From an uncultured Agathobaculum sp. (lineage in GTDB: Bacteria; Bacillota; Clostridia; Oscillospirales; Butyricicoccaceae), in NCBI RefSeq assembly GCF_944384765.1, contig NZ_CALWUM010000014.1, positions 1-49,801 of the forward strand: a DNA stretch of 49,801 nucleotides. The letters run 5' to 3'. The notes beneath the pieces are model-generated. The model ran no database searches. It was not told the DNA's origin and was given only the letters and a program-made list of their open reading frames with translations. This document shows, one piece after another, positions 1 through 8,480 of this stretch; within the stretch, counting starts at the first letter, position 1, and each line of letters opens with the position of its first letter. The translations under genes were made by a program, and so were the position numbers.

Positions 1-95
1 AACGGTATCCCTCTTGCCAAAACGGGCGAAAAAAGGTATACTAATTCCACGGTGCGGAGAATTCCGTTGTGTAGGTGGTATCGTCACCTGCGCAG

Positions 96-136
96 GCGTG
101 TGGGGGTTGCAGCCCCCATACGCTGCCGTATTTTTT
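96..136 (+). terminator. Terminator-like hairpin
   Basis: GCGTGTGGGGG pairs with CCCCCATACGC around a short loop (96-123), and a run of seven T follows at 130-136. The gene it would terminate lies outside the window to the left. Confidence 0.5.
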
Positions 137-519
137 TATTTTCTATATTATAGCATGCGAACAAATGTTTGTAAACCATTTTCCGCAATTAATTTGTAAA
201 CAATTTGTGGCTTTTTCGCAGAAAGGGCGGGGTTATAAGCTGCATTTTTGTTTGCAGCTAAATTGGACTGCTTCTTCTCTCTTATATGCGTACTTAAGAA
301 CTCGATTGTGTTCTTCTTTGGAAATACATGACTTCAGTCATAAGCAGTTTGCACGCTGGGAAAACACGACCAAGCGATCAAGAAAAAGCCGCCCTTGACT
401 CAAAGTGCAACGGCGCAAGCTCCATCTGAAAGCGCAAGCGTCAGGTGGAGTTAGCCGTTTCCCTCTCCGGCTTGCTGTTGGATGTATTTTTTTTGAATCC
501 GGCGAACTGAGTGAGGATT

Positions 520-546
520 CAGTTGTTTCCAAAATGGAAACAACTG
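520..546. repeat. Perfect 12-bp inverted repeat
   Basis: CAGTTGTTTCCA (520-531) and TGGAAACAACTG (535-546) are perfect complements separated by AAA. The repeat sits about 100 bases upstream of the hicB start. It is not followed by a T-run, so it is a poor terminator. An operator, an RNA hairpin or a repeat end are all possible. Confidence 0.6.
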
Positions 547-642
547 CGTCGGAAGGAAGCCGTTGCCAAGGCGATCATCAGGCGGCGGGGGCTGAAATAA
601 GGCCCCGCCGCATATACCAGAAGCACTACAAGGAGAATACAC

Positions 643-1035
643 ATGACAAAAGTCTATCCTGTGATCTTCACGCCCTGCGAGGAAGGCGGCTATATGGTCA
701 CTGTGCCGGACTTTCCGCTCAATACGCAGGGGGACGATATGGCCGAGGCCATTTTTATGGCGCGCGACGCCATCGGCCTGATGGGCATTACCATGCAGGA
801 TGACGGCCAGCCTTTGCCGGAGCCGTCCGCACTGCAATCGATGGACTGCGCCCCGGGCGAAATCGCCTCGCTGGTCGATATCGACTTTGACGCCTACCGC
901 CGCGCACACGAACACCGCACCGTGCGCCGCAATGTCACCCTGCCCGCGTGGCTGGACGAAAAAGCGCGCCAGTCCGATCTCAATGTCAGCGCAGTGCTGC
1001 AGGCCGCGCTCAAACACGAGCTGAAAGTAGAATAA
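643..1035 (+). CDS. hicB: HicB family antitoxin (orphan)
   Basis: A 130-residue HicB-type protein. Residues 1-60 match the HicB partial RNase H-like fold (a start of the MTKVYPVIFTPCEEGGY type, then a VTVPDFP strand and an EA-type helix). Residues about 95-130 form a ribbon-helix-helix or Arc-like DNA-binding tail of the VTLPAWLDEKA type. HicB normally neutralises the HicA mRNA interferase and represses the hicAB operon. Start choice is supported by AAGGAG a few bases upstream of ATG. No HicA frame is visible on either side, so this is a solitary antitoxin or the survivor of a decayed pair. Some clostridial HicB-like proteins act only as regulators, which would also fit. Family call is firm, function is inferred. 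Confidence 0.8.
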   Translation: MTKVYPVIFTPCEEGGYMVTVPDFPLNTQGDDMAEAIFMARDAIGLMGITMQDDGQPLPEPSALQSMDCAPGEIASLVDIDFDAYRRAHEHRTVRRNVTLPAWLDEKARQSDLNVSAVLQAALKHELKVE

Positions 1036-1044
1036 CGACGCAAA

Positions 1045-1078
1045 GCCCCGTCTCTGCCAAACCTGGCAAAGACGGGGC
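1045..1078 (+). terminator. Hairpin after hicB
   Basis: GCCCCGTCT and AGACGGGGC form a stem that continues through CTGCCA/TGGCA around AACC. It starts ten bases after the hicB stop codon. It is strong in pairing but lacks a good T-run. Confidence 0.55.
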
Positions 1079-1099
1079 GCACTATAATACAAACACAAA

Positions 1100-1316
1100 G
1101 GGACGCTGTTACAGCGGTCAGACCTCAAACAGCATAGTGACTAAGTCACTGACCGTTCGTTGGCAGACGAGCGGTCGGTGCGCTCTTATAAGCATAATAT
1201 GTAGCAAAAGGATTGCTCATACGGCGGTATTTTACACACCAAACAACGTGGTACTGCAAGGCGTAAACATATCCTCTGCCGTACTTCACTTCCATCGTCG
1301 TACACCACCTTTTTAA
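1100..1316 (-). mobile_element. Internally deleted IS200/IS605-type element
   Basis: On the minus strand an ATG at 1295 begins a frame whose first 25 codons look like the N-terminus of a Y1 transposase TnpA (strand with YALQYHVVWCVKYRR, ending at about 1221). The frame then runs into unrelated sequence and stops near 1155, so the HUH and catalytic tyrosine regions are absent. The remaining 120 bases carry subterminal palindromes typical of this family: AGTGACT-A-AGTCACT and GACCGTTCGT paired with ACGAGCGGTC. The element interrupts the TnpV remnant immediately to its right. Exact ends are not determinable by eye. It could move only with a TnpA supplied elsewhere. Confidence 0.55.
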
Positions 1317-1533
1317 TGAGTTCCAGCCGCTCCCGGCAGGCGATGTCGATTACCTCCAAATGGGGATACAAAATGAGCCAGTGTTCTTTTAAGTAGGCAC
1401 GGCGCAACCGGCCATAGTTCCCAATATGGTGCTTTGGGGCGTCCGATAACACAAGGTCAGGAATGAGATAATTGCCGCATTTGGTGTAAGTCAGTTCCGT
1501 ACAGGGCTCCTTACGTGGGAATGTGGTTGACAG
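1317..1533 (-). pseudogene. TnpV-like transposon protein remnant
   Basis: A minus-strand frame contains TELTYTKCGNYLIPDL and later RRAYLKEHWLILYP, the pattern of the TnpV proteins carried by Tn4451-type mobilisable transposons of clostridia. There is no ATG start before an in-frame stop at 1534-1536, and homology ends at about 1317 where the IS200/IS605-type sequence begins. Full TnpV proteins are about 110-130 residues; about 65 recognisable ones remain. I read it as a dead fragment left by a former mobile element. The role of TnpV in transposition is not established. Confidence 0.6.
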
Positions 1534-1636
1534 TTACGATGGCTTTGAGGGCATCCCGCCTTTATCATAACTGTCTTTTCATTCGCCACAAATGAGCCGC
1601 CAGTCATGATGTGATTTTCGGTGGTGTATCAGCCGG

Positions 1637-1675
1637 ATGCCCAGGCGCAAGAGAAAGCGCCTGGGCATTGTTTTT
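1637..1675 (+). terminator. Strong plus-strand terminator
   Basis: ATGCCCAGGCGC (1637-1648) pairs perfectly with GCGCCTGGGCAT (1657-1668), followed by TGTTTTT. The T-run is on the plus strand, although the neighbouring kinase gene is on the minus strand and ends at 1674. It may have terminated a plus-strand gene that is now lost. Confidence 0.65.
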
Positions 1676-2507
1676 ATGAAAAAAGGAAGGCGTACCGCCG
1701 GCACTGCTCCCGCAGGACCGCGCGCACGCGCGCAAGAATTGCTTGCGGATATATTGCATCCAGGCCTTCCATCGCCGCTGCGATATCCTGGCTGGAAAAA
1801 TGAAATTGCAGATTGGCGCCGCATACCGTGATGGAAGCCTCTATCTGTTCATCAAAATCCGCGGAGAACGGTCTGGCCGGCACGCGCCGGATGCTTTCAA
1901 ACACATCTTCCGTCAACGGATAGCAGGACTGGCTGCGGATATCGGACAAGAGCGAAAGCCCGAAATCAAACAGGGGGCATAAACGGTAGGCGCGTGTTTG
2001 ATTGTCCTGCAGGATCGCAATGTTTTGGGTGTGCCGGTCCTCGTTCAGAAAAAAGGCGTCCGCTTGCAGCAGCATCCCGAGATATTGACCGAAATTGTCC
2101 AGCCCGGTTGCCGCCTGCACAAAATCGGTCGTATACTGTACTTTCTCACCGGCGCCGCTTATTTTGCCGAGCGCCGCCGCCAGGCCAACGCCTTTGAGCG
2201 ACCGGTGCAGCCGTTCCAGCGTGAGCAGCGTGGTGCCAGACTCTCTGAAATTGTCGGATGCACAGCCGGTCATCTGCCGGCCACTCACCTGCAGCAGCAC
2301 AGGGGTGTACCGGACATGGGGTGCAATGGTGTTGAAATTGGAGCGCGCCAGTAGGCGGGACGCGACCACTTCCGCCAGCGACTCATAGCCCATATGGTCG
2401 GCTTTGTACCAACGATGATGCAGCACCCACTTGGGCTGGTCGCCCCGGGTCATGGCGCCGGAAGGGATGCCATGCAGATCACTGTCGAGGAAAACGGTTT
2501 GGATCAT
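1674..2507 (-). CDS. HipA-like serine/threonine kinase
   Basis: A 277-residue protein with the HipA/CtkA kinase layout. Near the N-terminus a KWVLHHRWYKADHMGYE stretch carries the presumed ATP-binding lysine. The catalytic loop reads FFLNEDRHTQN, matching the family's N-x-D-x-H-x-x-N pattern, and the metal-binding motif is LFDFGLS. All key residues look intact. HipA kinases phosphorylate cellular targets, such as aminoacyl-tRNA synthetases, and cause growth arrest. This one is short because the N-terminal subdomain seems to be encoded by the preceding gene, whose stop overlaps this start by four bases. No HTH partner of the HipB type is present. Substrate is unknown. Confidence 0.75.
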   Translation of the reverse strand: MIQTVFLDSDLHGIPSGAMTRGDQPKWVLHHRWYKADHMGYESLAEVVASRLLARSNFNTIAPHVRYTPVLLQVSGRQMTGCASDNFRESGTTLLTLERLHRSLKGVGLAAALGKISGAGEKVQYTTDFVQAATGLDNFGQYLGMLLQADAFFLNEDRHTQNIAILQDNQTRAYRLCPLFDFGLSLLSDIRSQSCYPLTEDVFESIRRVPARPFSADFDEQIEASITVCGANLQFHFSSQDIAAAMEGLDAIYPQAILARVRAVLREQCRRYAFLFS

Positions 2508-2884
2508 GCCTGCTGCCCTGCTTTCCCGCGCGGCCGGCAGGTCACGACGATGTGCATCTCATCTTCCATCGTCCTGCCCCCTGTCTTCTCGATGATGGAT
2601 AGCGGGTCATAGCAGTCCAGGCCAAGCGCCTGCAGCAGCTCCTTCGCATTGCCGCGCGAGGACGGAAACACACGGCTGGACAGGAAGTCCTGGAAATCCG
2701 CCCACGTCGGGTGCTTGATTACGCCAAAAGCCCGGCGGATGGGATCGTTCGTCAGGTTCCGGACATAGATCCGTTTGCTGACAAAATCAACATAGATTCG
2801 CGTATTGACTGTGTCGTTTTCCATATAATCGAGCCGCGTAGTGACGTTGGGGTCGTGAAATTGGAAGGCTGTTGCTGGTTTCAT
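2504..2884 (-). CDS. HipA N-terminal-like (HipS-like) partner protein
   Basis: A 126-residue protein translationally coupled to the HipA-like kinase (ATGA overlap). The second half carries a pattern often seen at the N-terminus of clostridial HipA-like proteins: FLSSRVFPSSRGNAKELL, then GLDCYDPLSII, then a GGRTMEDEMHI ending. I therefore read it as a stand-alone N-subdomain, comparable in arrangement to HipS of the three-gene HipBST systems, where the small subunit controls the kinase. A Shine-Dalgarno-like AAGGATG lies upstream of the ATG at 2884. It starts 140 bases after the end of mcrC on the same strand, so co-transcription with mcrBC is possible. Function is inferred from position and motif resemblance only. 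Confidence 0.6.
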   Translation of the reverse strand: MKPATAFQFHDPNVTTRLDYMENDTVNTRIYVDFVSKRIYVRNLTNDPIRRAFGVIKHPTWADFQDFLSSRVFPSSRGNAKELLQALGLDCYDPLSIIEKTGGRTMEDEMHIVVTCRPRGKAGQQA

Positions 2885-3024
2885 CTCATCACATCCTTGG
2901 GTTGGGTTTTACGCCGCATTGTAGTGAGACAGTTTGTGTTTTCAGTATTTATAATAATTGGATACTGACAGGGATGTACACCAAAATAATAACCGATCAA
3001 AGCATACCGATTTGCAACATTCAG

Positions 3025-4083
3025 TTAGTCATCAAAAAAATGTTCGGCCGCAATCGCATTCAGCTGCGCTGCGATCTCCGAAAAATCCCGACTCAAATCA
3101 AGTGTCCGGACACTGATTTTGTTCCCACTCATCTGATAGCTGTAATCCGGTTGGAGCGCCTCATCTGTTGCCGCATAGAGCAGCATACCGGAAACGGTGT
3201 GCGGCAGATCCCCCAATTCCGCATCTTTGTTCTTGACATAGGTAAAAATCTGATACAGATTGCCGGAATGAATTGTGCGGACGTTATACCGGGTCTGCAG
3301 GGTGTGCGTATAATACTTGGCATCAATGATGAGGACTTTGCTGCCGCAGGTAAGCGAAATATCGCTTTGCATCACCGGTAGCATGGTGCCGTTTCCATCA
3401 TCCAGTGCCCATGGAATCTGCGCGGCCGCCGCTTTGATCTGCGGACACTCTCTGGCATAGTAGGCGAGAATAAACTTCTCATACAGCCGGTTCATGCGTT
3501 GCTCGTCTATAAAACTGGCCAGTTGATATACACCGGCGTCCGTGGTCAGGAGCATCCCTTCGAGAATAAGCTGACACAGGCTGATGAGCATACGATAGGT
3601 ATTGCTGTTCCGCCAGAACCGAATCGCTGTCCAGCGAATGGTCCCGGGGTCAATGGCGTCTACATTGGAGAAGAACAGCATTTCTTTTTTCAGGGCATTC
3701 TTGTATTCCGCATCGACACTTTCATTGCGAAGTAACAGCAAAACCGTTGTTTTGAGGATCTGATTGAGAAGATTATTTTCAGAAAACTCATCAAATGCAC
3801 AGTTGAGCACCCGTTTCCGCGCAAGGCAGTTGCGGATGGTTCCCGGCATCTCGATCTTGCCGCGCACTGTGGTAACATCCTCCTGACAGCTGCGGTACGT
3901 CCGGTAAAGCCCCTGCTTTAACTGCCTGCCGATTCCCTTCGATAAAATCGCAGCAAAGAGGTTATGGATATTATCGAATTTTTCCGCAGCAATATCCTCA
4001 TAACCGCGCTGGTTCAGCGTCGTGAAGGCGTATGAAAGCATATAATATATGTTTTTAATGAAGATACTCTTATCTTTCGTCAT
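3025..4083 (-). CDS. mcrC: McrC-type nuclease subunit of McrBC system
   Basis: 352 residues, coupled to mcrB by an ATGA overlap. McrC supplies the endonuclease to the McrB ring and stimulates its GTPase. The N-terminal half is the helical McrB-contact region (IYYMLSYAF start). The C-terminal half carries the PD-(D/E)XK nuclease core: an acidic residue in MQSDISL followed by IIDAKYY, i.e. D...D-A-K. The gene is close to the family's usual length and shows no breaks. With mcrB it would cut DNA carrying modified cytosines or similar marks from phage or plasmids. Confidence 0.85.
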   Translation of the reverse strand: MTKDKSIFIKNIYYMLSYAFTTLNQRGYEDIAAEKFDNIHNLFAAILSKGIGRQLKQGLYRTYRSCQEDVTTVRGKIEMPGTIRNCLARKRVLNCAFDEFSENNLLNQILKTTVLLLLRNESVDAEYKNALKKEMLFFSNVDAIDPGTIRWTAIRFWRNSNTYRMLISLCQLILEGMLLTTDAGVYQLASFIDEQRMNRLYEKFILAYYARECPQIKAAAAQIPWALDDGNGTMLPVMQSDISLTCGSKVLIIDAKYYTHTLQTRYNVRTIHSGNLYQIFTYVKNKDAELGDLPHTVSGMLLYAATDEALQPDYSYQMSGNKISVRTLDLSRDFSEIAAQLNAIAAEHFFDD

Positions 4084-6482
4084 TGAAATACACCCTGCAA
4101 AATGTTTTCCCAGCGCTGGAGCTTATCCGCGTCATCGAACCAATATTCACGGAGCATGGGCAGGATATCATAGTCCACGACCGCGTGCAGCCAATCCTCC
4201 GTGCATACATCCCTGCCGCAGAAATAGCTGTGGCCAATACAGAAGCCCTTGCCCAGTGAGCTGTCGAGCGCAATCTCCCGGTTCAGTTCTTTGACCCTGG
4301 AGATAAGCGCATCCAGTGTTTCGTTATGCAGGCCGTTCTGGTATCGAATGAAACCCTCGGAATCAAAGCCCGGCTCGATTTCAAAAAAGCTGAACCGGCG
4401 GCGTAGGGCATAGTCAATCATGGCGAGGCTGCGGTCTGCCGTGTTCATCATACCGATGATATACAGGTTTTCGGGAACGGAAAAGGGAAGTCCGTTATAA
4501 GCCAGGGTCAGCTTGGTGTCCCGATACGCCTTTTCGATCAGCATCAGCAGCTCACCGAAGATTTTGCTCAAATTACCCCGGTTGATTTCATCAATGAGAA
4601 AGAAAAACTCTTTGTCCGGCTGGTTCGCAGCCTTTTTGCAGAAGCGATAGAAAATGCCGTATTTCAGCTCAAAACCATTTTCAACCGGCTTGTAGCCCAT
4701 CATAAAATCCTCATAGGAATAACTTTGGTGGAACTGCACAAACTCGATGCGGTTTTCGTCCTTTTCTCCCATCATGGACCATGCCAGACGCTCGGCTGCA
4801 AAGGTCTTTCCGACGCCGGGTGCACCCTGCAGGATGATATTCTTCTTGTTGCGAAGAACGGCCACAAGGCTGTCGTAGCGTTTTTCGCTCATGTAGACTT
4901 CATCAAGAAAATCGTCTTTGGTATATGTGTCGGCAGAGACCAGCGTTTTCACAGGATTTTCTTCCCGAATCATATCCATGATAAAGTCGTACTCGCCTCG
5001 GGTCAGCTTGAACAGGCTACCTTGCGGGTTTTGGAAATATTCCATGTGTTCGAGTTCCGGACATTGCTTAAGTGCCGCGTAGTCAATGGGGGAGGTCAGT
5101 CCTTCGAGCTTTTGAAAATACAGTTTCTCGCCGTCCTGTTCTGCGCTGATGCGCCCAAGCGCAACAATCTGCTTGACCGGATTGGATTCATAGCCAATGA
5201 CCTTGTCACCAACTTTTGCATCCAGAAAGTTCTGAAAGATTCGGCGCTTGTTCCTGTTTTCGTTGTAGAGTGTATAGGGCTGCTCTTCATTCACGGCAAT
5301 ATTGGAAAAGCTCCACATTTTCGGATTGGCATTGAGCCACCAATATCCCTGGCTTTCTTCACCGAGCGTCTCGACTGCATATAATGCGATGTCGCTTAAA
5401 TCGGTTTGATCGAGAGCGGCTGAAAGCTCATCCCGCAGCTTCCAGACAAAGCTGCCCTCTTCCTCTTTTCCCGCGTCGCGGCCGGTATAGAGGACAGTCC
5501 ACCATTGGATGGAGCCATTCTCCCGCCGCAGGGGGGTAACCGCGGTAACATGACAAATCCTTTTGGATAATGCCGCTGAGGTGGAAATATAAAAGTTGAC
5601 CGGCCGGCCATATCGGACGGAAAGCTGCTTACAGGAAGCGCTGCCTCCGAAATCTTTGATGCGTTTCATCACTTCAAGGGCGCCGGTTGTAAATACGGTT
5701 TGATCACGAAGCAGTTTGCTCCAGTCGTCAACAGAAAGTCCCGGATCGTAATCCGCACCATACCAGCCGTCTACATCCTCAGGCGCGGCTTCCATATCTC
5801 TCGGAGAATACGACCTGCTGATAAAGAATCCTATATCGCTGGTCAGTGTTTTCCGTTCCGGATCCGGATAACAGGAATCTGTCAGCTGTGACCGAAAAAG
5901 ATTCACGAGTTCTGTATCCTCTCTCACAGCGGCGCTGATCTCATCATATAGTTTGAGAAAATTGCGGATGTTGTCGGCATAGGCGCCTTTTTTAAAACAG
6001 TAGTCCGATTCAAGTTTGCCAGCGACAGACTTTACCTCACCGAATTTATAGATATAGTATCGATCCGGATAACGAAGCCAGAGATATATGCTGATGGCGT
6101 TTTCATACTGATAGTGCTGTGCAGCGCCATTGCCATACTTGTTGAGGAGAACAGAGGATTGCAGCTTGAACGCATCCATTCGCTCGAATACATCCTTGCT
6201 CTCGTCGAACAGCGCGATAAACATGGCCCGTACTTCTTCAGGGGCGGTCTTTGCAAAATTTACGATCATCCCTTTGGGAAAATTGTTTGCAGAAGCCAGC
6301 AGGTTATAAGTTCGGTCCAGCGAACGGCTGAGCATTTCTGCAAAATCCGGGGCGTTCACATCCCAATGATCCTGGAACCACTGAACCGCTTCCCATTTGT
6401 ATTTTTCTTCGCCCCATTGCTTGGAAACAAAGTTCTGCTTGTATTGATCCAGTGCGTCCTGCAAACGTAAATGGTCAAACAT
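4080..6482 (-). CDS. mcrB: McrB-like GTPase with EVE domain
   Basis: 800 residues from the ATG at 6482, which has GGGGCGAGG just upstream; a longer start at 6515 is possible but has no ribosome site. Residues 1-250 are an N-terminal helical region. About 255-370 is a middle domain (KQLSVRYGRPVNFY, then RWW/GRD-type strands). About 375-510 is an EVE domain (YWWLNANPKMWSF, later GDKVIGYESNPVKQIVALG), a PUA-like fold that reads modified bases. The AAA motor follows: Walker A GAPGVGKT near 552, Walker B FFFLIDEINRG, and the McrB hallmark MNTADRSLAMID. The EVE domain probably recognises the modified base while the motor translocates and McrC cuts. Confidence 0.88.
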   Translation of the reverse strand: MFDHLRLQDALDQYKQNFVSKQWGEEKYKWEAVQWFQDHWDVNAPDFAEMLSRSLDRTYNLLASANNFPKGMIVNFAKTAPEEVRAMFIALFDESKDVFERMDAFKLQSSVLLNKYGNGAAQHYQYENAISIYLWLRYPDRYYIYKFGEVKSVAGKLESDYCFKKGAYADNIRNFLKLYDEISAAVREDTELVNLFRSQLTDSCYPDPERKTLTSDIGFFISRSYSPRDMEAAPEDVDGWYGADYDPGLSVDDWSKLLRDQTVFTTGALEVMKRIKDFGGSASCKQLSVRYGRPVNFYISTSAALSKRICHVTAVTPLRRENGSIQWWTVLYTGRDAGKEEEGSFVWKLRDELSAALDQTDLSDIALYAVETLGEESQGYWWLNANPKMWSFSNIAVNEEQPYTLYNENRNKRRIFQNFLDAKVGDKVIGYESNPVKQIVALGRISAEQDGEKLYFQKLEGLTSPIDYAALKQCPELEHMEYFQNPQGSLFKLTRGEYDFIMDMIREENPVKTLVSADTYTKDDFLDEVYMSEKRYDSLVAVLRNKKNIILQGAPGVGKTFAAERLAWSMMGEKDENRIEFVQFHQSYSYEDFMMGYKPVENGFELKYGIFYRFCKKAANQPDKEFFFLIDEINRGNLSKIFGELLMLIEKAYRDTKLTLAYNGLPFSVPENLYIIGMMNTADRSLAMIDYALRRRFSFFEIEPGFDSEGFIRYQNGLHNETLDALISRVKELNREIALDSSLGKGFCIGHSYFCGRDVCTEDWLHAVVDYDILPMLREYWFDDADKLQRWENILQGVFQ

Positions 6483-6990
6483 ATCCTCGCCCCTTTGTGT
6501 ATTATGATGTGTCACGCAGATTACTTGTGCTATCTCTTATCGGTATTGTGGACTATTATGATTTACCGAATTACTTCGGTTACAAAATGGGTGACGCTGG
6601 CAGCTTATACCCTTACACCGCAGTACATCACTCGGATAAGTCTTGGTCTCACCAAAAGCGGTGAGGCTCTTCTCATCACCTGTTTTCTCCTGACTAATTT
6701 GTACGCTGATTCGTGATACCAGTGTATCATAAAGCAGCACCTGAGTAAACGATAGTAGGAAGCAATATGTATTTGAAATAACAGCTCTTATTAAGCGGAT
6801 AGTGCTTATAATCGAATTTCGGCTTGATCATATGCCGCCCGGCAAGGATTCCGGAATTAGGATTCTTCTGCGGCTCGTTCCGCGCATATATACAGGTGAG
6901 TTGTACAAAGACAAAAAGCGGCGTGGAGAAATCCACGCTGTCTTCATATAAAAATTCTTTTATTTGTTATCAAAATATATTAGATATAAA
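6483..6990. other. Gene-free spacer between mcrB and the ATPase gene
   Basis: About 500 bases with only short unconvincing frames. It contains a TGATAC-CAGT-GTATCA palindrome near 6715 and a hairpin GCGTGGA-GAAA-TCCACGC at 6921-6938 with a T-rich stretch further on. The two flanking genes diverge, so both promoters must lie here or just to the right. Confidence 0.5.
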
Positions 6991-7047
6991 AGTTTTTACG
7001 GATTGCAAGTAAAAACTATTGATAATTCAGATGTTTTTGGCTATATT
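6991..7047 (+). promoter_or_regulatory. Promoter with upstream operator-like repeat
   Basis: TTGATA (7019-7024), a 17-base spacer and TATATT (7042-7047) form a good vegetative promoter for the ATPase gene at 7075. Just upstream lies a perfect 9-bp inverted repeat, AGTTTTTAC (6991-6999) and GTAAAAACT (7009-7017), ending two bases before the -35 box, a position suited to a regulator site. Confidence 0.6.
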
Positions 7048-7074
7048 ATAACTAAGGAACAGGAGGCGAGGAGT

Positions 7075-8274
7075 ATGGTTATCCGACCGCACTATATGAA
7101 TGTGCTGAAAACCTACCGCGACGTTCCGCTCGTAAAGATACTGGCGGGAATCCGGCGCTGCGGAAAATCTACTATTTTGGAAATGCTGCGGGACGATTTG
7201 CTGAAAAACGGGGTTGCCGCAGACCATATAATCAGTATGCGCTATACATCCGAGGACTTTGACGACGGAATGACCGACAAGGAAATGTATCACGGAATCA
7301 AAGATCAGATGGTGGACGATGGGCGATACTATCTTCTGCTGGATGAGGTGCAGGAAATTGAAGGGTGGGAAAAGGCGGTCAACAGCCTGCTGGAAAATGC
7401 CAATACCGATATTTATGTGACCGGTTCCAATTCCAAGCTGATGTCCAGTGAGATTTCCACCTACTTGACGGGAAGGTATATCTCCATTCCGGTGTATACC
7501 CTTTCCTTTGCTGAATACCTGGAATTCAAACAAAACGATTCCCGTTCTCCCAAAGAACTTCTAAACGACTACCTGCGGTTCGGCGGATTCCCCATTGTGG
7601 CGCTTGGCAATTTTGATGAACGCTCTGCCTATCAGATCGTCGAAGGCATTTATAACTCTGTCATCACAAACGACATTACAAGACGGCATCATATCATGAA
7701 CTTTGACCTGTTCAACCGTGTGGTTAAGTATATCGTGGAAAATGTGGGCAAAACCTTTTCGGCCAACGCCATCGCGAAGTTCCTCAAAAGCGAAGGACGT
7801 TCCCTCTCTGTGGAAGCCGTTTACAACTATCTGAGCTGGCTGGAAAAGGCGTTTGTGATCTATCGCTGCCAGCGGTATGACCTACAGGGAAAATCCGTGC
7901 TGAAAACCCAGGAAAAATTTTATCTGGCAGACGCTTCCCTGAAATACTGCATCATGGGATTCAATCCGAAGTCCATTGCCGCCATGCTGGAGAACATCGT
8001 CTACTTCGAGCTGCTGCGACGGGGATATGAGGTTTATATCGGAAAGAACGAGACAAAAGAAATTGATTTTGTAGCGGTGCGGCGCGACGAGCGCATCTAC
8101 GTCCAGGTATGCCGCAAGATGCCGGAGGAATCCGATCGGGAGGTCGCCAATCTGCTGGAGATCAAAGACCACTATCCCAAATATGTGGTGACGCTGGACG
8201 AACTGGCCAGCGGGAATGTAAACGGCGTGAAGATCGTGCATTTGGCTGATTTTTTGCTATGTAGTGATTATTGA
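7075..8274 (+). CDS. AAA ATPase, DUF4143 family
   Basis: 399 residues starting at the ATG at 7075, which has GGAGGCGAGG upstream. The N-terminal AAA_14 domain shows Walker A GIRRCGKST (residues about 23-31) and Walker B YYLLLDEVQEI with the characteristic W a few residues later. The C-terminal third is the DUF4143 region, with a degenerate nuclease-like core (EIDFVAVRRDE, then IYVQVCRKM in place of the usual VEVK). The family is widespread in gut bacteria and archaea, is often mobile, and has no settled function; nuclease or defence roles are guesses. A second, diverged member lies at 16059, so the catabolic cluster is bracketed by two members. Confidence 0.8.
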   Translation: MVIRPHYMNVLKTYRDVPLVKILAGIRRCGKSTILEMLRDDLLKNGVAADHIISMRYTSEDFDDGMTDKEMYHGIKDQMVDDGRYYLLLDEVQEIEGWEKAVNSLLENANTDIYVTGSNSKLMSSEISTYLTGRYISIPVYTLSFAEYLEFKQNDSRSPKELLNDYLRFGGFPIVALGNFDERSAYQIVEGIYNSVITNDITRRHHIMNFDLFNRVVKYIVENVGKTFSANAIAKFLKSEGRSLSVEAVYNYLSWLEKAFVIYRCQRYDLQGKSVLKTQEKFYLADASLKYCIMGFNPKSIAAMLENIVYFELLRRGYEVYIGKNETKEIDFVAVRRDERIYVQVCRKMPEESDREVANLLEIKDHYPKYVVTLDELASGNVNGVKIVHLADFLLCSDY

Positions 8275-8480
8275 AGCAGGGGAGAATGACGGTGGCGGCG
8301 GATGTAGAAATCGGGCATGACGCATGGTTTTCAATGGTCTTTCGCAGCACACGGTAGAAATCTGCGAAGGATGTATTCCTTTGTGAACATCCTTTGATCA
8401 TATGCCCAAACCGCAAGACAGAAAAGCAAAAAACTGATATAATTAAAACAATATGAGGTGCAAGGTCGGTGTGATGGCAT

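Larger units (their letters stand above)
1..642. other. Gene-free left end with hairpins
   Basis: I see no convincing gene in these 642 bases; open frames are short and match nothing I recognise. The stretch holds several inverted repeats: a G-rich/C-rich hairpin followed by T residues at 96-136, an imperfect stem at 419-448 (CTCCATCTGA against TCAGGTGGAG), and a perfect 12-bp stem at 520-546. I looked for a HicA toxin upstream of the HicB gene at 643 and found no candidate. Confidence 0.6.

Noticed and set aside
6727..6936. 69-codon minus-strand frame between mcrB and the ATPase gene
   Set aside because: No ribosome site, no recognised motif and odd composition. The tail runs through AT-rich sequence.
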